From Campylobacter jejuni (GTDB lineage Bacteria; Campylobacterota; Campylobacteria; Campylobacterales; Campylobacteraceae), in the NCBI RefSeq assembly GCF_001457695.1, contig NZ_LN831025.1:496001-560000 (forward strand): a DNA stretch of 64,000 nt, written 5' to 3'. Both the position numbers and the translations under genes were made by a program. Below, one piece after another: positions 56,671 to 64,000 of the stretch (positions are counted from its first letter, which is position 1; each line of letters begins with the position of its first letter). The notes below the pieces were generated by a model. That model ran no database searches and was not told the origin of the DNA. It saw nothing but the letters and a program-made list of their open reading frames with translations.

Positions 56671-57861
56671 ATGCAAAAGCTGGTTGAAAATTTAGCACTA
56701 AAGTACTATGATAAAGTAGTTGATTTAAGACATCAAATTCATATGCATCCTGAGCTTGAATTTGAAGAAGAAAATACAGCTCATTTAGTGTGTAAAATTT
56801 TAGATGAGTTTGGCATTAAATATCAAAAAAATATTGCAAAAACAGGAATTTTAGCTATTATAGAAGGAAAAAAGAAGGGTCAGAAAAAACCAAAATGCGT
56901 TCTTTTAAGAGCGGATATGGATGCTTTGCCTGTGCAGGAAAAAACTAATCTAAGCTATGCTTCAAAAATTGATGGTAAGATGCATGCATGTGGACATGAT
57001 GGACATACAGCAGGGCTTTTGGGAGCTGCTTTGATATTAAATGAGCTTAAAGATGAATTTTGTGGCACGATTAAATTTATGTTTCAGCCCGCAGAAGAGG
57101 GAAGCGGTGGAGCTAAACCTATGATAGAATCAGGTGTATTGGAAAATCCTTATGTTGATGCGGTTTTTGGTTGTCATTTATGGGGGTCTTTGCTTGAAAA
57201 TACTGCTCAAATTGTAAGTGGCGAAATGATGGCTGGAACGGATATTTTTGATTTGGAATTTATTGGCAGAGGAGGACATGGAGCTCATCCGCACACTTGT
57301 ATAGATCCTATAATTATGGCAACGCAATTTGTAAATAATATACAAAGTGTTGTTTCTAGGCGTTTAGCCCCTTATGAAGCAGGGGTGATTACCGTAGGTC
57401 AAATTTGTGCAGGAACTACTTATAATGTTATTCCTGCAAATGCTTATTTAAAAGGAACCGTGCGTTTTTTAAATGATAAAACACAAGATATTTTAAAAAG
57501 TTCTTTAGAAGAAGTGGCTGCTGCTACAGCAAAATCTAATGGTGGAGATTATAAGCTTAAATATACTAAAGAATTTCCTCCATTGATTAATGATGAAAAA
57601 GCTGCTTTGATAGCAAGAAAAGCTTTTACAAAGGTCTTAGGAGAAGAAAATATTATTGTTTCTTCTAAACCTGACATGGGGGCTGAAGATTTTGCTTTTT
57701 TAACACGAGAAAGAATGGGGGCTTATGTGTTTGTTGGAATTTCAAAGGATTTAAATCATCCAGCTTTGCACCATAGTTCTACTTTTTGTTGGGATGATGA
57801 AAATTTAAAAGTCTTAATGCAGGGTGATGTGATGATGGCTTTAGAATTTTTAAATTTATAA
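56671..57861 (+). CDS. M20D-family amidohydrolase (hippuricase-like)
   Basis: 396 aa. RADMDALPVQEKT and MHACGHDGHTAGLLG (metal ligands), QPAEEGSGGA (catalytic Glu) and PDMGAEDFAFL are the M20D zinc/manganese sites; the dimerisation domain sits at about 190-300. It hydrolyses N-acyl amino acids; hippurate is possible but this is not necessarily hipO, since C. jejuni carries paralogues. AAGGAAAAG before the ATG. Confidence 0.9.
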   Translation: MQKLVENLALKYYDKVVDLRHQIHMHPELEFEEENTAHLVCKILDEFGIKYQKNIAKTGILAIIEGKKKGQKKPKCVLLRADMDALPVQEKTNLSYASKIDGKMHACGHDGHTAGLLGAALILNELKDEFCGTIKFMFQPAEEGSGGAKPMIESGVLENPYVDAVFGCHLWGSLLENTAQIVSGEMMAGTDIFDLEFIGRGGHGAHPHTCIDPIIMATQFVNNIQSVVSRRLAPYEAGVITVGQICAGTTYNVIPANAYLKGTVRFLNDKTQDILKSSLEEVAAATAKSNGGDYKLKYTKEFPPLINDEKAALIARKAFTKVLGEENIIVSSKPDMGAEDFAFLTRERMGAYVFVGISKDLNHPALHHSSTFCWDDENLKVLMQGDVMMALEFLNL

Positions 57862-57940
57862 AATAGAATTAAAAATTCACAAAAAATTCACAAAAAAATG
57901 AGTAAAATTTAATCTTGATTTTTCTTTAGGATTTGTTATT

Positions 57941-59113
57941 ATGAAAAAGAAAGTTATTTTAATCATTTTAATTGCAATACTTGGAAGTGTTGGGGCTTAT
58001 TTTATTTTTTTTAATAATGATGAAAAAATCAGCTATTTAACTCAAAAAATACAAAAAAAAGATATATCTCAAACCATAGAGGCAGTAGGAAAGGTATATG
58101 CCAGAGATCAAGTCGATGTAGGTGCTCAAGTTAGCGGACAAATTATAAAACTTTATGTTGATGTGGGAACCCATGTAAAGCAAGGTGATTTGATCGCTCA
58201 AATTGACAAAGATAAACAACAAAACGATTTAGATATTACAAAAGCTCAGCTTGAAAGCGCTAAGGCTAATTTAGAGAGTAAAAAAGTTGCCCTTGAGATT
58301 GCGAATAAGCAATATCAAAGAGAGCAAAAACTTTATGCAGCTAAAGCAAGTTCTCTTGAAAATTTAGAAACTCAAAAAAATAATTATTATACTTTAAAAG
58401 CCAATGTTGCAGAGCTTAATGCTCAAGTAGTTCAGCTTGAAATCACTCTTAAAAATGCACAAAAAGATTTAGGTTATACAACCATTACTGCTCCTATGGA
58501 TGGTGTTGTGATTAATGTAGCTGTAGATGAAGGACAAACAGTTAATGCTAATCAAAATACTCCTACTATAGTCCGTATAGCTAATTTAGATGAAATGGAA
58601 GTAAGAATGGAAATAGCAGAGGCTGATGTGAGTAAGATAAAAGTAGGAACAGAGCTTGATTTTTCTTTGCTTAATGATCCTCAAAAAACTTATCATGCTA
58701 CTATTGCAAGTATAGATCCAGCTGATACTGAAGTGAGTGATTCTAGTACAAGCTCAAGCTCATCAAGTTCGAGTTCTTCAAGCTCAAGCTCATCAAATGC
58801 TATTTATTATTACGCAAAATTTTATGTAGCCAATAAAGATGATTTTTTGCGTATTGGTATGAGTATACAAAATGAAATTGTTGTAGCAAGTGCAAAGGCT
58901 GTTTTAGCAGTGCCAACTTATGCAATTAAAAGTGATCCAAAAGGCTATTATGTTGAAATTTTAGAAAATCAAAAAGCTGTTAAAAAATATGTCAAACTTG
59001 GCATTAAAGATTCTATCAATACTCAAATTTTAGAAGGTGTAAATGAAAATGAAGAATTGATAGTAAGCTCAAGTGCTGATGGCTTAGCTCCTAAAATGAA
59101 GTTGAGATTTTAA
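57941..59113 (+). CDS. macA: MacA-type periplasmic adaptor with poly-serine insert
   Basis: 390 aa. One N-terminal membrane anchor ([20 protein letters not shown]), lipoyl-like halves ([11 protein letters not shown] and [10 protein letters not shown]), a coiled-coil hairpin (about 85-175) and a beta barrel. Residues 271-285 are 15 consecutive serines inside the membrane-proximal part, flanked by Asp/Thr. It links MacB to the TolC-like protein. TAAAAT in 57903-57908 is a possible -10. The stop overlaps macB by one base. Confidence 0.9.
   Translation: MKKKVILIILIAILGSVGAYFIFFNNDEKISYLTQKIQKKDISQTIEAVGKVYARDQVDVGAQVSGQIIKLYVDVGTHVKQGDLIAQIDKDKQQNDLDITKAQLESAKANLESKKVALEIANKQYQREQKLYAAKASSLENLETQKNNYYTLKANVAELNAQVVQLEITLKNAQKDLGYTTITAPMDGVVINVAVDEGQTVNANQNTPTIVRIANLDEMEVRMEIAEADVSKIKVGTELDFSLLNDPQKTYHATIASIDPADTEVSDSSTSSSSSSSSSSSSSSSNAIYYYAKFYVANKDDFLRIGMSIQNEIVVASAKAVLAVPTYAIKSDPKGYYVEILENQKAVKKYVKLGIKDSINTQILEGVNENEELIVSSSADGLAPKMKLRF
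58749..58796 (+). repeat. In-frame direct repeat in the macA serine tract
   Basis: CAAGCTCAAGCTCATCAA occurs at 58749-58766 and again at 58779-58796, exactly 30 bases apart. The intervening codons are also Ser, so recombination between copies would remove or add 10 serines without frameshift. Confidence 0.8.
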
Positions 59114-61038
59114 TGATTTTTCTTAAAAATATTTGCAAGAATATAGGCGAAAATGCCATTTTAAAAAATGTAAGTTTAAGTATAGAAAAAGGTGAATTTG
59201 TTGCCATTATAGGACAAAGTGGAAGTGGTAAAACTTCACTTTTAAATATCATAGGAACATTAGATACACCAAGTAGTGGAACTTATATTTTTGATGAATA
59301 TGAAGTCACTAAACTTAATAATGATGAAAAAGCAAGATTAAGGCGTGAAAAAATAGGCTTTATATTTCAAAGATATAATCTTTTAAGCTTGCTTAGTGCT
59401 AAAGAAAATGTTTCTTTACCTGCAGTTTATGCGGGAAAAAATTTACAAGAAAGAAGTCAAAATGCTAAAAAACTCTTAAATGATTTAGAATTAGCTCACA
59501 AGTTAGATTCTAAGCCCAATGAATTAAGCGGAGGGCAGCAACAACGCGTTTCTATAGCAAGAGCTTTAATCAATGGCGGAGAGCTTATTTTGGCTGATGA
59601 GCCAACGGGAGCTTTGGATAGTAAAAGCGGTATTATGGTGCTTGAAATTTTACAAAAACTTAACGCGCAAGGTCATACTATAGTCTTAGTAACTCACGAT
59701 CCAAAAATTGCAGCACAAGCTAAAAGGGTTATAGAGATTAAAGATGGAGAAATTTTAAGCGATACTAAAAAGGAAAAAGCTCAAGAAAAACTTATTTTAA
59801 AAACAATGCCCAAAGAGAAAAAAACACTTACTTTGCTTAAAAATCAAGCCTTTGAATGTTTTAAGATAGCTTATTCTTCCATACTTGCACACAAACTTCG
59901 TTCTATTTTAACTATGCTTGGAATCATCATAGGTATTGCTTCTGTAGTTTGTGTTGTAGCTTTAGGATTAGGCTCTCAAGCTAAGGTGCTTGAGTCCATT
60001 GCAAGACTTGGGACAAATACTATTGAAATTCGCCCTGGAAAAGGATTTGGGGATTTGCGTTCGGGTAAAACAAGGCTTAATTTTAGTGATTTAGAAACGC
60101 TAAGATCCCTAGAATATTTAGAAGCAGTTGATGCTCATTCAAATACTTCAGGTGTGGCAACTTATACCAATATTTCTTTAAGCGCAAGAGCTGAAGGAGT
60201 GGGGGTAAATAATTTTGCCATAGAAGGTTTAAGGATAGATGCGGGAAGAATTTTAAATAATGATGATGTAAAAAATAGCACCAATGTTGCTGTGTTGGAT
60301 TTTAATGCTAAAAAAAATCTTTTTCCTGATGAAAAAAGTGAAAATATTTTAGGTCGTGTAGTGCTTTTTAATTCTCAACCTTTTAAGATCATAGGAGTTT
60401 TGCAAAAAGATACAGACAAGCCTATAGAAGACAATGTAGTGCGTCTTTATATACCCTATACAACACTGATGAATAAGCTTACAGGAGATAGAAATTTGCG
60501 TGAAATTATAGTTAAGGTTAAAGATGATGTGAGCTCAACTTTGGCTGAAAATGCTATTATAAGAATTTTAGAAATTAAACGCGGACAAAAGGATTTTTTT
60601 ACTTTTAATTCTGATACCTTTAAGCAAGCTATTACAGCAAATAAACGCACTACAACCATAGTTACAGCTTGTGTGGCTGTGATTGCTTTGATTGTTGGGG
60701 GTATAGGAGTGATGAATATCATGCTTGTTTCTGTAAGTGAAAGAACAAGAGAAATAGGCATACGCATGGCTATAGGGGCTAGAAGAGAAGATATTATGAT
60801 GCAGTTTTTAATCGAAGCGGTTATGATTTGTACTATAGGGGCGATTTTAGGTGTGATTTTATCGATTTTTGTTATTTTTGCTTTTAATACTTTAAGTTCG
60901 GATTTTCCTATGATTTTAAATGCCTATTCTGTGCTTTTGGGACTTTTAAGTTCTATGTTTATCGGTGTGGTTTTTGGTTTTTTCCCTGCAAGAAATGCAG
61001 CAAATTTAAATCCTATTAGTGCATTATCAAAGGAATAA
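59113..61038 (+). CDS. macB: MacB-type ABC exporter (ATPase fused to permease)
   Basis: 641 aa. N-terminal ATPase: Walker [11 protein letters not shown] near residue 36, signature LSGGQQQR near 142, Walker [13 protein letters not shown]. Then a membrane helix near 265, a periplasmic MacB_PCD domain (about 290-480), and three C-terminal FtsX-type helices. With MacA and the TolC-like protein it forms a tripartite pump for macrolides or peptides. Confidence 0.94.
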   Translation: MIFLKNICKNIGENAILKNVSLSIEKGEFVAIIGQSGSGKTSLLNIIGTLDTPSSGTYIFDEYEVTKLNNDEKARLRREKIGFIFQRYNLLSLLSAKENVSLPAVYAGKNLQERSQNAKKLLNDLELAHKLDSKPNELSGGQQQRVSIARALINGGELILADEPTGALDSKSGIMVLEILQKLNAQGHTIVLVTHDPKIAAQAKRVIEIKDGEILSDTKKEKAQEKLILKTMPKEKKTLTLLKNQAFECFKIAYSSILAHKLRSILTMLGIIIGIASVVCVVALGLGSQAKVLESIARLGTNTIEIRPGKGFGDLRSGKTRLNFSDLETLRSLEYLEAVDAHSNTSGVATYTNISLSARAEGVGVNNFAIEGLRIDAGRILNNDDVKNSTNVAVLDFNAKKNLFPDEKSENILGRVVLFNSQPFKIIGVLQKDTDKPIEDNVVRLYIPYTTLMNKLTGDRNLREIIVKVKDDVSSTLAENAIIRILEIKRGQKDFFTFNSDTFKQAITANKRTTTIVTACVAVIALIVGGIGVMNIMLVSVSERTREIGIRMAIGARREDIMMQFLIEAVMICTIGAILGVILSIFVIFAFNTLSSDFPMILNAYSVLLGLLSSMFIGVVFGFFPARNAANLNPISALSKE

Positions 61039-61039
61039 A

Positions 61040-62410
61040 ATGAAAATAATATTTAGCATTTTTTTAGCATTTTTCTTGAGTGCTTGTGGTGCAAAACTTA
61101 GCTTGCCTAAAGAAGTTGATTTAACTCAAGAACAAATGAAAGATTTAAATCTCACTTATGATTGGTATAAATCCTACGATAATGCAAAATTAAATGAATT
61201 TCTAAATTTTGTTTTATTGAATAATAGTGATATTAATATTGCTAGAAAAACTTTGTTTTCAGCTTTGGCTAGAGCCGATTTGATTGATTATGATTTATAT
61301 CCGACTTTAAGTGGAAATTTGGGTTTTGGTGGAGATAAAGATTTAAATTCAGGCAAACAAAGTAAAAATTTCAATAATTCTTTAAATTTAAGCTATGAGC
61401 TTGATATTTATGGAAAATTAAGAGATAGTGCAAGTGCGAGTGAATTTAGTGCAAAAGCAAGTGCTTATGATCTTGAAAATTTAAAAATAAGCATGATCAA
61501 TACAGCTTTAAATGATGTTTTTGAGCTGGCTTATTTTAACGATGTAGATAAATTGCTTCGAGCTTATCTTTCAAATTTAGAACAAATGAAAGAGCTTTAT
61601 AACTATAAATACAAGCTTGGAAAAATAGAAGAATTAGATCTTTTAAACATAGAACAAAGCTTATTAAGAGCTAAACAAAATTTATTAAGCAATGATCAAA
61701 ATCGTAATTTACTCATAAAAAATTTACAAGATTTATTGGCAAGGCAAGAAGGTTTTGCTTACATAGAGTATTTTAAAACTTTATCTTTAAATGATTTTAA
61801 AACCTTAAGTCCTGATTTTAATATACCTTTAAAAGCTTTAGCGTACCGTGCAGATGTGAGATCTAAACTCAATAGCTTAAAATCAGCCTTTAAGGATTAT
61901 TCTTCTATACAAAAATCTATTTTGCCTAGTATTTCTTTAGGTGGAGCATTAAGTGGGAGTGATAAAAAAATTGATGATAGTTTTAAATTTGAAATTTTAA
62001 GTGGCAATGTTAAGATTTCTTTACCTTTCTTAGATTATGGTAGAGTAAAGCAAAATATCAAAATTTCACAATTTACTTATGAGCAACTTTTAATTTCTTA
62101 TGAGCAAGCCTTGCAAAGTGCGATGAATGAATTTGCATTGAATTATAAAGATTATCAAAGCGACACCTTGCTTTTGCAAAATTTGCAAAATATTAACATT
62201 AAACAAGAGCTTATCACTAAGGCGTATTATGAAAAATATATTTTAGGAAAAAGTGAATTAAAAGATTATTTGGATGCAAACAATGCTTTAAATTCTACCC
62301 AGCAAGAATTTTTAAGAGCTAGATTTAATCTTTTAAAAACCATTAATTCTTACTATCAAATCACAGCTTTAAGTTTTAATGATGAAAACTTAGAATTTCC
62401 TAAGTATTAA
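61040..62410 (+). CDS. TolC/NodT-family outer-membrane efflux lipoprotein
   Basis: 456 aa. The start is ATG 61040 with AAAGGA before it; the frame extends to 61019 but that would overlap macB. Lipobox FFLSACG near residue 15, then the long helical hairpins of the OEP family (LSYELDIYGKLRDSASASEFSAKASA and LPFLDYGRVKQNI). It is the outer-membrane channel partner of the MacAB genes just upstream. Confidence 0.9.
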   Translation: MKIIFSIFLAFFLSACGAKLSLPKEVDLTQEQMKDLNLTYDWYKSYDNAKLNEFLNFVLLNNSDINIARKTLFSALARADLIDYDLYPTLSGNLGFGGDKDLNSGKQSKNFNNSLNLSYELDIYGKLRDSASASEFSAKASAYDLENLKISMINTALNDVFELAYFNDVDKLLRAYLSNLEQMKELYNYKYKLGKIEELDLLNIEQSLLRAKQNLLSNDQNRNLLIKNLQDLLARQEGFAYIEYFKTLSLNDFKTLSPDFNIPLKALAYRADVRSKLNSLKSAFKDYSSIQKSILPSISLGGALSGSDKKIDDSFKFEILSGNVKISLPFLDYGRVKQNIKISQFTYEQLLISYEQALQSAMNEFALNYKDYQSDTLLLQNLQNINIKQELITKAYYEKYILGKSELKDYLDANNALNSTQQEFLRARFNLLKTINSYYQITALSFNDENLEFPKY

Positions 62411-62412
62411 AT

Positions 62413-63591
62413 TTAATAATCGATAATATTTTTTAAATCCCCGAGTAACTTTTTAGCTATCAGCTCATAGCCTTTTATAGTAAGATGTACATCATTGAGC
62501 GAAAGCTTTTGTTCTATCCATTTGTTTTTTCCTCCACTATCTTGCATAAACTGATGCATATCAAAAATAAGAGTTTTTTCTTCTTTAGCAACTTCATATA
62601 ATGCTTTGCGTATGGTAAAAAAATCAGGAGCAAGCTTGTAGTTTTTACCTTGTTTTTGAACTACAGTTGGTGGAGAGATTAGCATGATAACAGCGTTTTT
62701 ATTGTAAGTTTTTAAAATGTTAATCCATTTTTTTAAATTATTTTTGAATTTTTGTTTTTCAAACCCTTTAAAGAGTGCATCATTAGAACCATAGGCAAGA
62801 ATAATTAAATCATTGTGTAAAAGCCCTAGTTCTTTTTTTACAACTGTTTGATTCCAAGAGAGCCATAAATCACTTTTGGCACCATTGATTGCAATGGTAT
62901 CTAAGAAAACATTATTATCTTTATTTGCGATGAAATATCCTCCTAGCTCAGCATCTTTTTGTAAGGCTGAAATTTGCAAAGGAAGATCAAGTTCTAGTTC
63001 TTTATAAGACCATTTATTAATTTGTGTAGTTCTTAACTCGTAGCTTTGGTTTTTTGCATCTTTGATGCTAAAAGCATTGGTATTTTGCTTGGCTTTAAAT
63101 AAAAATCCTATTTTGAAATTTTTTTTATCTAAGGTTGTATCAAGGTTGATTTTTGCACCTTTGATTTTTGCTTTGGCTATTATCCCACCTAGTGGAAAAT
63201 TATGTCCAGCATTAGCAGGATTTCTTGAGTTTAAAATTTCAAAGTTTTTATAAGAATAAACAAGATTAAGATTTTGTTGATATTTGGGCTGTAGAGGATA
63301 GGCAAAACCTATAGAGTTAGAGCGGATTAAATATCCTCTTATGACACGCGGAAAGAAATCAGCCGCCATATGAGAATCTCCATAAATTCTAATTCCTATG
63401 TTTTGATTTTTTTCTATTTTTTTTTCTAGATTTTTAAGATCTTTTTTTGATACATAACTTGTTAAAGCAGAGTGATTTTTGTTTTGATTGAGTATGGAAT
63501 CTATTGTGTCATTTGTATTTAAATTTTGTGCATAAGAGCTAGTAAAAATAATAAAAAACAATAAGATAATTTTAAATTTATTTACTAGCAT
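62413..63591 (-). CDS. ape1: Peptidoglycan O-acetylesterase (SGNH hydrolase)
   Basis: 392 aa with a signal peptide (IILLFFIIFTSSYA-Q). SGNH block I is IYGDSHMAADFF with Ser73; block III is LAYGSNDALF; block V is LNDVHLT with Asp367 and His369, the catalytic triad. A carbohydrate-binding-like beta domain lies between. It removes O-acetyl groups from MurNAc, permitting lytic cleavage needed for helical shape. It overlaps patB by 14 bases. Confidence 0.92.
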   Translation of the reverse strand: MLVNKFKIILLFFIIFTSSYAQNLNTNDTIDSILNQNKNHSALTSYVSKKDLKNLEKKIEKNQNIGIRIYGDSHMAADFFPRVIRGYLIRSNSIGFAYPLQPKYQQNLNLVYSYKNFEILNSRNPANAGHNFPLGGIIAKAKIKGAKINLDTTLDKKNFKIGFLFKAKQNTNAFSIKDAKNQSYELRTTQINKWSYKELELDLPLQISALQKDAELGGYFIANKDNNVFLDTIAINGAKSDLWLSWNQTVVKKELGLLHNDLIILAYGSNDALFKGFEKQKFKNNLKKWINILKTYNKNAVIMLISPPTVVQKQGKNYKLAPDFFTIRKALYEVAKEEKTLIFDMHQFMQDSGGKNKWIEQKLSLNDVHLTIKGYELIAKKLLGDLKNIIDY

Positions 63592-64000
63592 TTTCTTCCT
63601 TAAGTTTTATGTGTTCTAATAAAAGTTTAGACATTTCTCTTGTGCCATTTGGAGTAAAATGAACCCCATCATCTGTTCTTACTTTTATACTTCTATTGTT
63701 TTCATCTTTTATATAAGCTGAGTACTCATCATTGACACTAAAAAATAGCTTAGTGTTGATAAAAATTTCTTTATTTTTAAGAATTTCATCGCTGTAAATT
63801 TTATTGAGTACTTGTATTTTTTTGTTCAAATCTTCTTTTTTTACAGGAGGGATTTCAAACCAAAAAACTTTGGCTTTATGTTTTTTAGCGATTTTAATGA
63901 TTTCATCTACACGACTTGTGTAAATATCTATCCAAGAAGGGGAGCCAAAACGATGGTAATTTCCTCCTTTTTTAATATCCCAAGGATCATTAGCACCAAG
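63578..64000 (-). CDS. patB: SGNH-family peptidoglycan O-acetyltransferase PatB, 3' part (partial)
   Basis: The frame is open on the minus strand from the window edge at 64000 to the stop at 63578, about 140 residues; the 5' end is outside. LGANDPWD is the SGNH block III (GxND) and DDGVHFTPNGTREMSK holds the Asp-x-x-His pair. PatB transfers acetyl from the membrane protein PatA to peptidoglycan; the gene order patA-patB-ape1 in C. jejuni supports this reading. Confidence 0.85.
   Translation of the reverse strand, partial: LGANDPWDIKKGGNYHRFGSPSWIDIYTSRVDEIIKIAKKHKAKVFWFEIPPVKKEDLNKKIQVLNKIYSDEILKNKEIFINTKLFFSVNDEYSAYIKDENNRSIKVRTDDGVHFTPNGTREMSKLLLEHIKLKEENASK

Noticed and set aside
57865-57900. 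Direct repeat AAAATTCAC-type units before macA
   Set aside because: Two short A-rich units only; no known site type and no array.
62405-62418. Palindrome TATTAAATTTAATA between the TolC-like gene and ape1
   Set aside because: Pure A/T palindrome overlapping both stop codons; likely chance at this base composition and too weak for a terminator.

Overview
The window is chromosomal DNA from a low-GC epsilonproteobacterium. Protein sequence, gene order and codon use point strongly to Campylobacter jejuni. Markers are a flaG-fliD-fliS flagellar cluster behind a sigma-54 promoter, the peb4/fba pair, hobA, fqrB, a CmeR-type operator in front of an outer-membrane protein gene, and the peptidoglycan O-acetylation genes ape1/patB. 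Coding density is very high, most genes abut or overlap by 1-17 bases, and there is no integrase, transposase, prophage or CRISPR array.

Region by region. Bases 1-7472: a tightly packed + strand operon (unknown protein, polyprenyl synthase, hemA, proS, FxsA-like, hemC, ubiD) for haem and quinone precursors. 7473-10578: flagellar cap cluster. 10581-10893: RNase P RNA on the minus strand, tail to tail with the flagellar operon. 11009-14701: efp, then a decaying DUF969/DUF979/DUF2891/amidohydrolase cluster, with DUF979 split by two frameshifts at T7 tracts and the amidohydrolase reduced to a stub. 14698-22037: FUSC-like membrane protein, proA, fqrB, a MATE exporter, a CmeR-type-regulated outer membrane protein and dnaB.

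Bases 22080-26541, between dnaB and two tRNA genes, hold the most unusual locus. Two small membrane-associated proteins are followed by a promoter whose -35/-10 spacer contains a G10 tract. That promoter drives a dynamin/Era-like GTPase, a 56-aa zinc-ribbon protein, a 101-aa unknown, a protein with a C-terminal HEPN-type RNEAVH motif, and a WYL-domain regulator overlapping it by 4 bases. I read this as a phase-variable, WYL-controlled stress or phage-defence cassette; the function is inference.

Bases 26563-26746: initiator tRNA-Met and tRNA-Gln. 26839-32471: riboflavin (RibB with a degenerate RibA domain), YqeY-like, ilvI-ilvH, lpxD, and convergent queA. 32464-34735: tatC, tatB and hemW on the minus strand. 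34836-44000: a long + strand run (rppH, lysC, hobA, holB, folP, ligA, membrane protein, tlyA, ribF, cmoA). 44017-46617, minus strand: two tandem EexN-like lipoproteins, a TRIC-like channel, a secreted nuclease and nth. 46698-51932: peb4, fba, an orphan MotA/MotB-like (ZorAB-like) pair and a PLP enzyme. 51924-55686, minus strand: NSS symporter, MOSC protein, dsbD. 55781-62410: ppk2, an M20 amidohydrolase and a MacA-MacB-TolC-like tripartite exporter. 62413-64000, minus strand: ape1 and the 3' part of patB.
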